From NCBI GenBank assembly GCA_015178975.1, contig WHVD01000012.1, positions 744,001 through 808,000 of the forward strand: a stretch of 64,000 bases of DNA. The letters are read 5' to 3'. The notes under the pieces are model-generated. The model had not been told where the DNA came from. It was given only the letters and a program-made list of their open reading frames with translations, and searched no databases. The position numbers and the translations under genes are program-made. The DNA comes from Hysterangium stoloniferum. Lineage: Eukaryota > Basidiomycota > Agaricomycetes > Hysterangiales > Hysterangiaceae. Within the stretch, counting starts at the first letter, position 1; every line of letters starts with the position of its first letter. Below are positions 36,740-48,060 of this stretch, piece after piece.

Positions 36740-38554
36740 TGTTATGTATTTCTAGGTTTTTTCTGATTTTTTAACCAATCTCCCCTAACAAATTGTGAAA
36801 ATGAAATTTAAATGTAACTATATTGCGACAACAAAATTGTACAATATTTGCTTGATTTATCTTGAATTTATACAATTTAATTTGTATTTTTATCTTATAA
36901 ATTGAGCAAGTTATTAAATTTTTACCTTTTATTCTTTTTTGATTAATATGTCGGCGACTCGGCACTTATTCATAACGTGCGAGTAATCATGTGATATTCA
37001 CATGATGTTTCAAACTCTGACACTGACAAAACACAATGTGAAATAATCACGCATAATCAAGGCAATATATATATATTTATATTATTATAATAAAATATTA
37101 TATTTATAACTAACCAAAAATAAATACAATAAATATAATAATGTAAAGCTGGCCACCTGTATTTATTATACAGTGCGTGGGAAACTCGTCACAATGAGTG
37201 ACAGTTGTCACAAGGGCACGTGACAGTCACAGAGGTGCAGGATGGTCACAAAGGCACATGATGGTCACAAAGGCATGCAATGGTCACAAAGGCATGCAAT
37301 GGTCACAAAGGCACACAATGGTCACAAAGGCACACAATGGTCACAAAGGCATGCAATGGTCACAAAGGCACGCAATGGTCACAAAGGCACACGACAGTCA
37401 CAACACGTGACAGTTACAAGATGTCATGCATGTGCGAGCATTATGTCATCATATATGCTACTACAGCAAAAACCGGAAATCTCTGGAACATTCCAGTGGC
37501 TTCCAAAGGAATAGTAGTTAATAGGTACTAATAATAGATAGAATATTGTAGAATATTCTATAAGTTTCCAGAATGTTCTATTATGCCAAGAATATTCTAT
37601 AGTGTCTTAGAAAGTAGTTAGAACCTTCCACAATGCTCTAGAAAATTCTAGAAAATTCTAAATGTCTCAGACTAAAATATATATAAGGAGCTCAGCTCCA
37701 GCCTTGAAAAATAACATCTTTAACCCATTTATCAACACATCAGTGTGTCACTGCAGCCAGCAGTTTATTGCCACCTCTAAGTTGAGCATCTGGCACCTAG
37801 GATTCCCTGTCACCTCTTGTTGAGTAATTTGACTGCTTGTTACATATCTTGTTATTTGTAGTTTAAGACTTCAGTCACCTCTTGTTGAGTAATTTGACTG
37901 ATTATTACATTGCAAATAATCCTTGTTACATTTCTTGTTATTTGTAATCTAAAACTTCAGTCACCTCTTGTTGAGTAATTTGACTGATTACATTACAAAT
38001 AATCCCTGTTCCCTTGCTCACTTATTATGAATCAGTAAAGCATATTCACATAAATAAATACTGAGAATATCCTTGCAAGATCCTAAGACTACATTAAGAT
38101 CCTGATAAGTTAGTATCACAGTAGACCCTGTAGGTTAGTGTAAATAAAGCATATATTAGCCAAATAGTGTTTTATTCTATATCTAATCTTTTGACCTGTT
38201 TATAAATATTTTTACTGTTTGATAAATAGTATAAAATATATATAAACTAGCTAGCATTGAAGTTAAATCTAGCTTTGGAATCAGTAAATTGTTATTCTTA
38301 TTTTAGTAGTTGTTATCACAGAAAAAGAACAAGCTTGCACAAGCAACTCTCAAAACCTTCTTTGTGAAGTAGGGTGCATATATTCAAGTAAACTCTTGAC
38401 CTTCAGGGGTTCTAAGTCTATTAAGGCTGCCACTGATTAATATCAAATACTTAAATTATTTTACCTTGCAGTGAATTGAGTATTTGCACATTTTGATTGA
38501 GCATTGGACTCCTTTTTCAGCAAATAAGTATTAAAATAAGGCTAAGACATTACA
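36740..38554. mobile_element. 1.8-kb LTR-like insertion in the antisense gene
   Basis: Absent from copy 2. Ends read TGTTATGTATTT and AAGACATTACA (TG...CA, roughly inverted), as in an LTR. A TATA-like AATATATATAAGGAG at about 37675, followed by repeated TCACCTCTTGTTGAGTAATT blocks (37800-37990), suits an LTR promoter region. I could not find a clean 5-bp duplication (ACCGC against GCCAC), so its identity is uncertain. No ORF. Confidence 0.6.
37200..37412. repeat. 19-bp tandem repeat
   Basis: About ten units of GGTCACAAAGGCACACAAT with small variations (CATGCAAT, CACGCAAT, CACACGACA). The ORFs over it are by-products of a 19-bp period. Confidence 0.9.
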
Positions 38555-38825
38555 GCCACGGAGTTAGAGGAGCTACCTGAGGAGGTGGGAAAAAAACACA
38601 GTCCCATAAATGTAGACTGAAAAAGTAATATAGAAATAAAAACAATTTGAACATAAAAGTGAAGCATGAAAAACATAAAAATTAAAGTCAAAGTCAAAGT
38701 CCACAGGAGGTCCGCTTTGAGGACTTGGCAAGACATGTCAGAACCTGTAAAAGCAAAGAGAGACATAGGGTGACAGGGAATAATGAAAATGAGTCCAAAC
38801 GTACCATGGGGTCTGTGGAGTGTGG

Positions 38826-41800
38826 TCAGAGAGATGATAATGGTCCAGGTTTGAGTGGGTAAGCTGTATGAAAGTCAGTAATGATTTCCGTGGCATTACC
38901 GAGTTCTGTGGCCAAAATCCATGAGGTTTCTTCATCGGTGCCCTCGTAACCCACCCACTTGACCAAGTAAAGCAGTTTACAAGTGCATCGATGCTTGTCA
39001 ATTTTTGAATCTAAAATCTGTGAGATTTCAAACTCAGGTTCTCCGTCAATAATGACCAGAGGAGGCGGAGATTGCACGTGATCCGGGATAGTGTTAGCAG
39101 TACAAGGTTCTAACATAGAAACATGAAATACCAGGTGTACCACACACATGCTATCCGGAAGCTGTAGGGTCCAAGAGACTGAACCTACTTGTGCGATAAT
39201 TTCAAAAGGACCTAAATATTTTTCAGCAAGCTTTTTTGATGGATGGATAGTCCGGAAGAATTGAGCTTTGACATAAACACGGTCACCTATCTTGAAGTTG
39301 GGTGGCGGGATCCAGTGTTTGTCTGCTGAAAGTTGGTATTGCTCTTGGGCGGACTTTATTGCAGTCCAGAGTTCTTCGTGGAGCTCATGGAGGTACATGG
39401 TGAACTCTTGAGTGCAAGCAGAGGCGAGATTTTGTTCTGGATGTACTGTAATATTTGGATTATATCCTTTATTTGCAAAGAACGGGGAAATGCCAGTAGT
39501 GGCCAAAGGTGCATTGTTGTAAGCAAACTCTGCAAGTGGTAACAAAGATTTCCAATTGTCCTGTTGGTAATTGCAATATATGCAGAGATATTGTTCCAAT
39601 GTCTGATTGATGCATTCGGTTTGTCCGTCGCCTTCCAGGTGATGTCTGGATGTGAAATGTAATGTCATGTCCAAGGATTTTCCGAGGGATCTAAAGAAGT
39701 GAGACACAAACTCTGATCCTTGATCAGAAGTCACGTGGGACAGAACTCCGTGCTTGGAAAATACGTGGATAATGAAAAGTTCCACTAACTGCATGGACAT
39801 GATGGTATCATGTGTAGGGATGAAAATACCTTGTTTTGAGAATCTGTCAACAACAACTAGAACGGCAGAAAAACCTTCAGAGTCCAGTAGGTGTTCAATG
39901 AAATCCATAGAGATGGAGTTCCACAGGTGTTCTGGTACTGGGAGTTGTTTCAGAAGGCAATATGGCTTGTGATGCTGTGATTTAGAGTGGGGACAAGTAG
40001 TGCAAGATTTACAATAGTGCTTAACGAATCCACGGAGTCCGGGCCAAGTATATTCTCTTCTTATTAGTGATAGAGTTTTGTTATACCCGAAATGTCCTGA
40101 GAGTGGATGATCGTGTTTGTATTGAAGGATCCTGAGGTGGAGGCTGTCAGAATCTGGAACATAGATCCTATCGTCAAGTCTAATGAAACCATGCTGATCA
40201 AGAGACCACTGAGGTAGATCGGGGCCCACGGGATTGTCAAGGTGAGCTTTAGTTATTGGGTCTAGCAGAATTGCCAATAGAATATCTTGATGTAACTTCT
40301 CAATATCCATAATGATAATTCCACGGACAATGGGATTGATGAGGAAAATTGCGTGGACCGATGCGGTAAGTTGTTGATTCATGAAAATAGGTTTCAGGTT
40401 GTGCAGATTTACAGTAGCATAGTTGTTGCTCCCCTCTTTAGGATAGATATCCCATCGTCTAGTTAAAGCGTTGGGTTTGCTGCCGAGATGGCCAGGTCGA
40501 AAACAGATAATCATGTTGAAGGCAGATAGATATTCAGACCAACGGGCCTGCCGTCAGGTCAAAAGTTTTGTAGTAAAGTATTCCAGGTTTTTGTGATCTG
40601 TTACAATGTCAATAGGAGTTCCCAAGCCTTCCAAATAGTGTTCCCACACTTTGAAAGCTGAAAAAATTGCCAGGAGTTCCTTATCATGAATGTCGTAGTT
40701 GAGCTCTGCTCCGGTGAAAGTCCAGGATAGAAAAGCCATGGGGTGGACTTCTCCATCGGAGTCCTGGATAGACAAAATGGCTCCAAGTGCATAGTCGGAG
40801 GCGTCCATTTCAACAATGAGCAGGAAGTCCAGTTTCCAATGTGACAGGATAGGAGCTGTAGAAAAAGAATTTTTTAGAAGATTGAAAGCTTTTTGACACT
40901 TATCGTTGAAATTCCACTGAGTACCCTTACACGTAAGATGGGTAAGGAGTACCGTGATGTCAGAATATCCACAGATAAACCGTTGGTAAAAATTGGCAAA
41001 GCCGAGGAAGGATTGTATATCTTTGACTTTTCAGGGTTCGGGCCAATCTTTGATGACTTGTACTTTAGTTTCATCCATGCAGAGTCCGTTGGGTCCCATC
41101 ATGAAACCCAGGTATTCCACAGAGTCCATGTCAAAAGTACATTTTTTACCATTGCGAATAAACCATGTTTTCTGAGTCTCCGGAGAACTTCACGGACTTG
41201 TTTGTCATGTTCCGTGGGATTCTCAGAGTAGATAAGAATGTCGTCCAAGTAAACAATGACACATACATCGAGCATGTCGGAGAAAATGTCATTGATAAAA
41301 TGCTGAAAAACAGACGGAGCATTGGTGAGTCCAAAGGGCATCACCAACCACTCAAAGGCTCCATAACGGGTTCTAAAAGTGGTTTTCCATTCGTCACCCA
41401 TGGCGATCCAGACCAAATGATAGGCGTGTTTGAGATCAATTTTGGTCTAAATCTGAGCATTCCGCAGAGCATTGAGCAGATCAGATATGAGTGGGAGTGG
41501 ATATTTATCCTTTTTGGTGACAGCATTGAGGCCTCTGAAATCAACACATAGTCTAAGGGATCCATCCTTTTTTCTGACAAACAGAACAGGTGCTCCAAAA
41601 GGAGACTTTGAGGGTTGGATAAAGCCTATGGACAAATGTTCATCCAGGAAATCACAGATTGCGGAAAGTTCTGTGGATGAGAGCGGGTAAATATGTCCTA
41701 GGGGTGGCTGAGCACCATCTTCGAGATCGATTTTCAAGTCGTATTCTCTGTGAGGCGGAAGCTGGTCAGCTTTCCGCTTGCTAAAAACATCTGCGAAGTC

Positions 41801-43805
41801 ATGATATTTCTCCGGGATGCGTTCTAGGTCAGTGGGTTGCTCAGATTCAGATACCGTGTTGAAAAACGTCCAGTTGCTTCATCAATTTTAAGTTGATAGT
41901 GAACGCCTGGGATCCATCCATTTTTGAAGCCCTAATAAAAGCTGCAGCATTAATCAGAGAAATGGACAGAGGTGCCGTGGGTTCCAGGGAAGCTATGGGT
42001 GCCATAGGGATCACAGGAGTCCTCGAGACTGCAGGTGCCAGGAAGGCCATGGGTGCCGTGGAGCCTGGGACAGGCGCAGTTTCCTCGGCTGCTGTGGGAG
42101 TCTGGAATGTTATACTGTTAGCTATCCAGTCAATCAACAGATTGTAGTGGGTAAGCCAGTTATGTCCTAGGACCACCGAGCAACTTGAGTCTAACTGGGT
42201 CACATAGAAAGTGACCAATTGAGATGTTCCACATGGGAAACAGATGGGTAAATCACAAGCTTGGGTAACAACTGAATTACTTGTGCCATCGAAGAGGTGG
42301 AGGCCGATGGGATTTATTGAATAAGTTGACAAAGAATTTTTGCGTGAATTTTGTATCTAAAAAACAATGAGTCAAGCTGGAATCTATGAGAGCTGAAAAA
42401 ACGAATTTTGGAAGCATATTAGACATAAGTTTAATGAAAAATGAATCAGAATGTGAAAGAGCAGATGCGTTGAGATGGGTAAACTCTTGAATGTGCAGAG
42501 AGGCAACACACCCCCAACCCGCACGGAGTCCACAGAGTTGCTTACTCTTTTTTCGAGTCAGAAGCTGGTTTGTCCTTCGATGGGGTTTCCGTGGAGGCCT
42601 TGGCTGTTCATCCCTTTGAAGAGTTTGCTTTTGCCAGCAGACATTCTGGGACTCGATGACTGGGTTTCCCACACAATAGACAGAGGTTGTTGTCTTTCCT
42701 GTGGGGTCAATTTGCCATCAGGTCCGAGTTTGCCTGAGAGGTCGGGTTTTCCAGCTTGCTTGCCGGACTGTTGACCCTTGTTATTGTCCTTGTCCTTGTT
42801 GTTGTTGTTGTTTGAAGACTTTTTATTGTTCTTCTTGTTGGATTGCATGGAGTTCTGGTTGCTGGTTGACGAGTTGTTGTTGTTGTTTTTATTGGCCGTG
42901 GACTTGTTTACTTTGTCCATGGAGGTCTTGTGGGCAACTTCCACACGACATTCCCAATAATGTGTGTCCGCATTTTGAGCCTTGAGGCACATACAGGACA
43001 GGGTTTTTGGCTTGCCATCTTCTCCTTTCGAGACTTTGTCTTTAAGGCAGGACGGCAGACCAGCATAGAATTGGTGGCAGAGAGTGGGATTGCCCCACTG
43101 ACAACGAGCTGCAAGATTATTCAATTGGACGATGTAGTCCATGATGTGCTGCGTGTCCTTCATACAAAGATTTGTGAGACTGTTCTCAGCTTCTCCTGTC
43201 AGGTCATACGGGCCAAAGTTGGTTTCAAGCTCCTCAACAAAAGCATCCCAATCTTCGATCCAAAGCAGCTCTTCCTCAGAAATCCCGCTAAAAGCCAGTT
43301 CGAACCATTTCAACATGGATCCCGACAAATATGAAAGTGCGTAGTTGACTTTTCAGGAGTCCGTGGAGAATGCAGCAGATCGATCGTGGAAATTGAAGCA
43401 ACATTGCATGAGGAATGTAGAGAGCTTGTTTGGGTTGGAACCCGTGAAGGGTTCCGGAGCATTGACTTTTGACCATGGAGGTTCTTGTTCCTTTTTCTTT
43501 CATTCTTCAAGCAGGTGCATCATAAATTTATCTATAGTGCCTGCTAAAAACTCAGAAGTAGGATCCCCCAAGTGCGGTCGTTGACTAGGCAGAGGATTTT
43601 TGACACCTTTGCCCTTGTCGGGGGCCACAGATTCATCCTCATGCTCAGATTCATCCTGGTTTTCTGGGCCTTCTTCGATATGGGGTTCTTCCATGGGTTC
43701 CGACTGGTTTGCAAGCATCTGGCTGGTATACAGAGTTAATGGGGAATGAAGAGTCGACGGTCCAGGTAATGATGCATGTGTGCATGTGTTTCTTCTTGGT
43801 GGCAT
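38826..43805 (-). pseudogene. Gag-pol polyprotein of the inner chromovirus (decayed)
   Basis: Minus strand from an ATG at 43805. Gag includes WFELAFSGI and a long Asn/Lys-rich linker (about 42800-42900). The protease region has IDSSLTHCFLD, with Ser where the usual Gly of D-S/T-G is expected. RT has [18 protein letters not shown] and [12 protein letters not shown]. RNase H has MDASDYALGAIL and DHKNLEYF. Integrase has the HHCC zinc site, SMDFIEHL, TSDQGSEF and GDGQTECINQT (D, D, E all present). The chromodomain reads LYLVKWVGYE....SWI. Several breaks separate the blocks: a TAG after LNALRNAQI, a one-base deletion near 41150, and TGA codons near 41020 and 40555 where the family has Arg (CGA). 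The full coding length would be about 1650 codons. Confidence 0.88.
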
Positions 43806-43841
43806 AATGAAAACAATCTGCAAGTGTTAGTCAGAAAATAC

Positions 43842-45337
43842 TGTTAGGATACACACACAGGGCGGGTCTCCGGAGAAACCCGCAGGATATCTGGTAGGGA
43901 GGGTGTTTATAATTACTATAATCTCAAATATTTACTAATAAAAGTCTTATTTTTACAAAACTCCATCTTTAAAGAGTGATATCTATTCTGAAACAATTAT
44001 ATTATCAAAAAACAACCATCAGAAATAGTTCTCCATATTACATCTTATACAACCCATAGTTATTTAACAAATTCTATTGTATATAATTTCCTTCCTTTTA
44101 CAGATGTCTACTAATACTTTTATTAGTACTTTGTCTTTTAAAAGCTGTAATGTAGTTATTTCCTAGTAAAATATATGAGATGTCATTGGAAATTTTTCAT
44201 CCTATGGCCTTCTTTATTAAGTGAAATTACCTATATATTCTGGGTATGTTGAATCAAGTAGAAATCTGTTCAGATTGACAGATCCATTCCGAAGTAATAC
44301 ATATGTATTTAGAGGTGCCAATAATATACATATGCATGAAATAGACTATCTAAAGGTATCTATTTTTTAAAAGTATTAGTGTTTCAAACTACTAATTTTT
44401 TTTATTGTCTACTTGTGTCCGGAAAGATTCTTAGGTTTGTAATGTATGAGAGAGATTAAAACTTTCAAAAAGTTTTAAAAACCAAATTATGTTTGAATCA
44501 CATCCCAGATGTTTAAATGACCTTTAGAGTATATTAGAATTTGGTATACTTAATAGTTTTCAGATATCCTCCTAGGACTTGGCTTCAGCTTATAGGCTGG
44601 GCCCTCACTAGATCATGTTGTCCAATTTCAAACAGGCAGACGGGAATCCCGGAGAGCCCAGGCGGGGTTCGTAGGTCGTAGGTCAGAGGTCAGAGGTCAT
44701 GAGTCATGAGTCGAGATAGTTGAGAGAGATAGATGCACCGGAGCCCGTGGGCTCCAACTAGTGCAAGCAATCTGAATCAAGCAAGGGTTTAGAGCGGGAA
44801 AATGGATTAGATTACTGGGAGGAATCTAAGCTAATTTTCTGACTGGATTGTATGTACAACATCTGCCAGTTTAAATAGACCATGGAGTAAATGTCATACC
44901 GAATCCAGTAATAATGAAATGAAATGAGCAAAACATAAAACGGGAATAGTAAACACCAAATTTGGTGTTAGGAATGGGACAGAATGGAGCAGAGTCTGAA
45001 ACATGACAAAGCATAACCCATAATGGGAAATGGAGTGGGAGCGGAGTCCTAATCATGACAGGTCATTTGACTAAAACAGGAATGGGGCTCAGTTAGAGCA
45101 GTGACGGGATTCTGAGTGGGGTCCGGTGACTGATGTGTGGGATGAAGATGGACATAGACAGAGATGGAATCCAGGGGAAGTCTGGTGACTGATATGTGTC
45201 GTAATGAGGTCGAACATAATGAGTCTTGATGTACGGAGTCCAGGCAAGAAATCCTATAAACAGACATTTGGTGCGTCTAGGGTGCGGGTGCGTACGAGTT
45301 AGTGCCCGGAGTCCGGTGGGATTTTCTGGTCATAACA
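43842..45337 (-). repeat. 5' LTR of the inner chromovirus, interrupted
   Basis: 1496 bp, that is 818 bp of LTR plus a 675-bp element and its 3-bp duplication. The end abutting the gag leader is at 43842; the outer end ATAACA is at 45337, next to CCTTG. Confidence 0.92.
43898..44572 (-). mobile_element. 675-bp TIR element, copy 2, inside an LTR
   Basis: GGAGGGTGTTTATAATTAC...CAGATATCCTCC, flanked by TAG (43895-43897 and 44573-44575). Other LTR copies have the empty site CTGGTAGGACTTGGC. Reverse complement of 24320-24994 with about 95 percent identity by eye. Non-coding. Confidence 0.9.
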
Positions 45338-46179
45338 CCTTGCTTGATTCACATCACTCACACTAGTCAGAGCCCATGGGCTCCGGCACATCTATCTCTC
45401 TCAACTATCTCGACTCACGACCCACGACCTCCAACCTACGACCTACGACCCACGAACCCCACCCGGACTCCCCGGGATTCCTGTCCACCTGTTCAAAATT
45501 GGACAACACGATCTAGTGAGGGCGCAGCCTATAAGCTGAAGCCAAGTCCTACTGGATATCCTGCAGGTTTCTCCAGAGACCTGCCCTGTGTGTGTATCCT
45601 AACAGAACAGGATGGAATGGAGCAGAGTCCAAATTGTGACAAATCATAAACCATAACAGGAAACAGAGCAGGAGCAGAGTCTAAATTGTGACAGGTCATT
45701 TGACTGAAACGGGAACGGGGCTCTGTTAGAGGGATGATGGGTTTTCCGAGTGGGGTCCGGTGACTGATGTGTGGGACAGAGTCAGACATAGACAGGGACA
45801 GAATCCGGTGAGTATTCCAGTGACTGATACACAACATAACGAAGTCAAATGTGGACAAGTCTGACACACAGAGTCCAGTGGGAATTCCAGTAAACTGACA
45901 ATTGGTGCATATAGGGCGTGGGTGTGTATAAGTTAGTGCCTGGAGTCCGGCAGGAATTCCAGTGGTAACAGTACCCTCCCTTTATGCCGAAGTCCCAAAG
46001 AGGCTCTAGACCTTGATAAGGTTCTTGTCAGCTATGCACATGTGTCAAAAGCCATGTCAGTTACACATATGTGTCAAAGAGTCATGTGATCTGGAAGGTA
46101 AGGTTCAGGCAAGATGAGCCTATATAAAAATTTGAAAAAATGAAATTTCTTCTTCTTTATTTCCCCCATCTTCAATATA

Positions 46180-47163
46180 ATGGGACCAAAACCAATGCCA
46201 TGAAGGCCAATGCCAACTGCCAGGCCCTCCATAGGCAATCAATACTGGGTGCCTCTCACCGCTGCCCAAATTTTGGTGCAGCAGGAGGAACAACGCTGAC
46301 AGCAAGAGGAGGTGGAAAAAGAAGCCAGGAAAGTCGAGGAGGCCCTGGATAGGGAATCCCAGGCCGCAGAGAAAGTGGCAGAGGAGATGAGGAAGAAGGA
46401 TGAGGAGGAGGCTGCACAGGTTGCCGCAGAGAAAGCCCAGGTGGCTGTGGAGAGGGCCATGGTCATCATGGGAAAAGTGAGTCCCAAATTCAACTTGTCA
46501 TTTTTTCTTTTGACTAACTTGTCATTTTCAGCACAAGGTGACAGAAGTGGAGTCTGAGTCCAAGGGGGAGCCCAAGAGCCCCCAAAAGGTGAGTCTCGGT
46601 CCATGGGAGCTCTGTGGAACTAACCAAAATCAACAGAAGGCAAGGAAGGTGGCACCAATCCACTACCCATACGGAACAACCCGTGGTGTTCCAGTTGTAA
46701 TGACCAGAACACTGAGTGCAACTGAAAGTCCAAGTGGGGACCGGGCTGCTACCAATGTGTGCATCTCAAAGCAAGGTGCTCACTGGTACATGAGCAGCCC
46801 ATAGGGTCCAGGGCATGGGACATCAGCAGGTTGGACGGGTATTCCAGTTTGGAAGAAGTCCTGGGATGGATCGCCAAGGGCATTGAGGCCCAGAACGAGT
46901 TGCTCTGAAAGAGCAACAAGGTCCACATTGTAATGGTGAACAATCTCCACAAGCTCCACTCAGAACATTTCAAGTTCCTAGTGGAGTACGGTTGCTACAT
47001 CTATGAGGAGCCACAGGCTGGGAGTTCTGAGGATGCTGGTTCAGATGAGGATGGGGTGCCTGCAGAGCTTGTGGAGCTCCCCAAGGAAATGGCAGAGGCA
47101 GGAAAACTGGAGATGGAGAAAAAGGAGGTGGGGAAAAAGGACAGCTCCATAAATGTAGATTGA
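46180..47163 (+). pseudogene. Antisense accessory gene, copy 2
   Basis: Uninterrupted but decayed copy in the outer chromovirus. Exon 1 46180-46476, exon 2 46532-46588 (KVTEVESESKGEPKSPQK), exon 3 from 46637; intron positions and phases match copy 1. All six cysteines of the C-x2-C-x6-C-x9-C-x2-C-x6-C cluster are kept (CSSCNDQNTEC ... CYQCVHLKARC) although a TGA now lies between them. Early stops in exon 1 and a one-base deletion at the start of exon 3 show it is dead. The C-terminal stretch at 46933-47163 is open and acidic, ending ...SSINVD, and supplies the tail missing from copy 1. Confidence 0.7.
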
Positions 47164-47267
47164 ATAAAATAAAGCTTGATAATAATTTTTTGAACATAAA
47201 AAGTAAAGCGTGAAAAACATAAGAATCAAAGTCCGTGGGAAATCCGCTTAAGGACTTGCCTGGCCAG

Positions 47268-48060
47268 ATCCAACTCAAGATGGTCCTATAACAGAGATGC
47301 TTACTTTATAGCCTTACAAATGGAAGCCTCCATACTATGTTCTCGACAGGATGCACGGTTTCATATCCTCTGTGAGGCGTTATTGGATATCGCCCTAAAT
47401 ACCACGATTGGGGCTACATCGCGACATAGGGGGTTGATTGGTTCCTCAAGGGCAAAGGAGCGGCTGTGAATAAATTTTTCAAGGACAATGTATTGCTGAT
47501 AGACCATGCCGAGAAGATAAAACGAATTGCCTCGTTCATTGCTTTCTATCTACGGCACGTTGTACATCCACTTTTGCACACTGAGATCTTAACTTACCTT
47601 CCCCTTCTAGTCATATTTCGATTCAACCCGACCACGGGCTCCTGTTCGATTATCTTGCTAGCACAATCAAAACCATCACGTCCCTCATAGCAACTTCCCC
47701 CGATCCACCATTTTCCTGTAGGGAAATACAGGCAGAAAATGTAGTGAACGCCTTCGTCGATTTTTTCTCAAATTTCGATCTACTTGATTTTCGCGGTCAC
47801 CCCGACGATTTCGGAGACTATTCACGTTTGAAAAGTGACTCGCACTCCCTCTTACTCCTCATCGCCAATCCATTCGTTGGTCTTTCGGCCCTATCTAAGT
47901 CGCATTGTATCGATACTGGAAGACAATGGATGGGTCGGAAACGCTCCTTCTTCGACCGATTAAGCGAACACCCCCCCCCATTTACCATTAGAACTGTGAT
48001 GCCCCCCCTCCCCCGTATTGGATCCCAAGCATCAAGATTTAGGAGCATTTCTGAAGGGTT
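47268..48060 (+). pseudogene. Gene Y, copy 3 (3' part only)
   Basis: Begins abruptly at the broken end of the outer chromovirus and follows the last third of gene Y: DARFHIL...EALLDIAL, then the block before NAFVDFFSNFDLLDF and FSRLKSDSHSLLLLIANPF. It shares with copy 1 the TT in place of the GT donor ahead of DARFHIL. The 5' exons are absent. Confidence 0.7.

Larger units (their letters stand above)
33651..38620 (+). pseudogene. Antisense accessory gene, copy 1: coiled coil plus Zn(II)2Cys6-type cluster
   Basis: Plus strand, opposite to gag-pol. Exon 1 (33651-35290, split by a solo LTR) encodes an alpha-helical, Arg/Glu/Ala-rich coiled coil (QQEEQCQLRKEAERVAREAE). Intron 1 holds a second LTR. 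Exon 2 is 36207-36263 (KVTEVESESEGEPESPQK). A 49-bp intron follows, then exon 3 from 36313. Exon 3 has CSGCNDWNMEC and CYQCAHLKARC, that is C-x2-C-x6-C-x9-C-x2-C-x6-C, the spacing of fungal Zn(II)2Cys6 DNA-binding clusters. A one-base deletion near 36640 shifts the frame to a TAG, and an 1815-bp insertion separates the acidic C-terminus (38555-38620). DNA binding is inferred from spacing alone; the usual Lys/Arg richness between the cysteines is only partial. Confidence 0.65.
32625..45337 (-). mobile_element. Full-length Ty3/gypsy chromovirus with antisense accessory gene
   Basis: Flanked by CCTTG (32620-32624 and 45338-45342). Minus-strand order: 5' LTR (43842-45337, interrupted), leader with CTGACTAACACTTGCAG, gag-pol (43805 to 38826), antisense gene (plus strand, 33651-38600), purine tract AAAGGGAGGG, 3' LTR (32625-33442). 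Removing the four insertions (1332 bp, 857 bp, 1815 bp and 675 bp plus their duplications) leaves about 8 kb. The accessory gene between pol and the 3' LTR, on the opposite strand, is the unusual part. Gag-pol is decayed, so the element cannot move by itself now. Confidence 0.9.
32072..45604 (-). mobile_element. Solo LTR split by the inner chromovirus
   Basis: Reverse-orientation LTR in two pieces, 32072-32624 (TGTTACGACCAG...; its last 5 bp are the CCTTG duplication) and 45343-45604 (...GTATCCTAACA), 815 bp together. Its own target duplication is GAACA (32067-32071 and 45605-45609), which lies within the LTR of the outer element. Confidence 0.9.
31618..47260 (-). mobile_element. Outer chromovirus, truncated, split by nested insertions
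   Basis: Its 3' LTR is in two pieces, 31618-32071 and 45610-45970 (815 bp together), separated by a solo LTR that carries the inner chromovirus. After the LTR come the purine tract (reverse complement of CCCTCCCTTTATG), the antisense gene at 46180-47163 and its 3' flank to about 47260. There the element is cut and joined to a fragment of gene Y. Gag-pol and the 5' LTR are absent. Confidence 0.85.

Noticed and set aside
37200..37412. CRISPR-like regular repeat
   Set aside because: Units are head to tail with no unique spacers, in a eukaryotic retroelement.
37198..37531. ORFs with repeated MVTKACNGHKGTQWSQRH
   Set aside because: Produced by a 19-bp tandem DNA repeat in three frames; no coding signal.
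42778..42960. Leucine-rich plus-strand ORF that looks like a membrane segment
   Set aside because: Antisense of the Asn/Lys-rich linker of the chromovirus gag on the minus strand.
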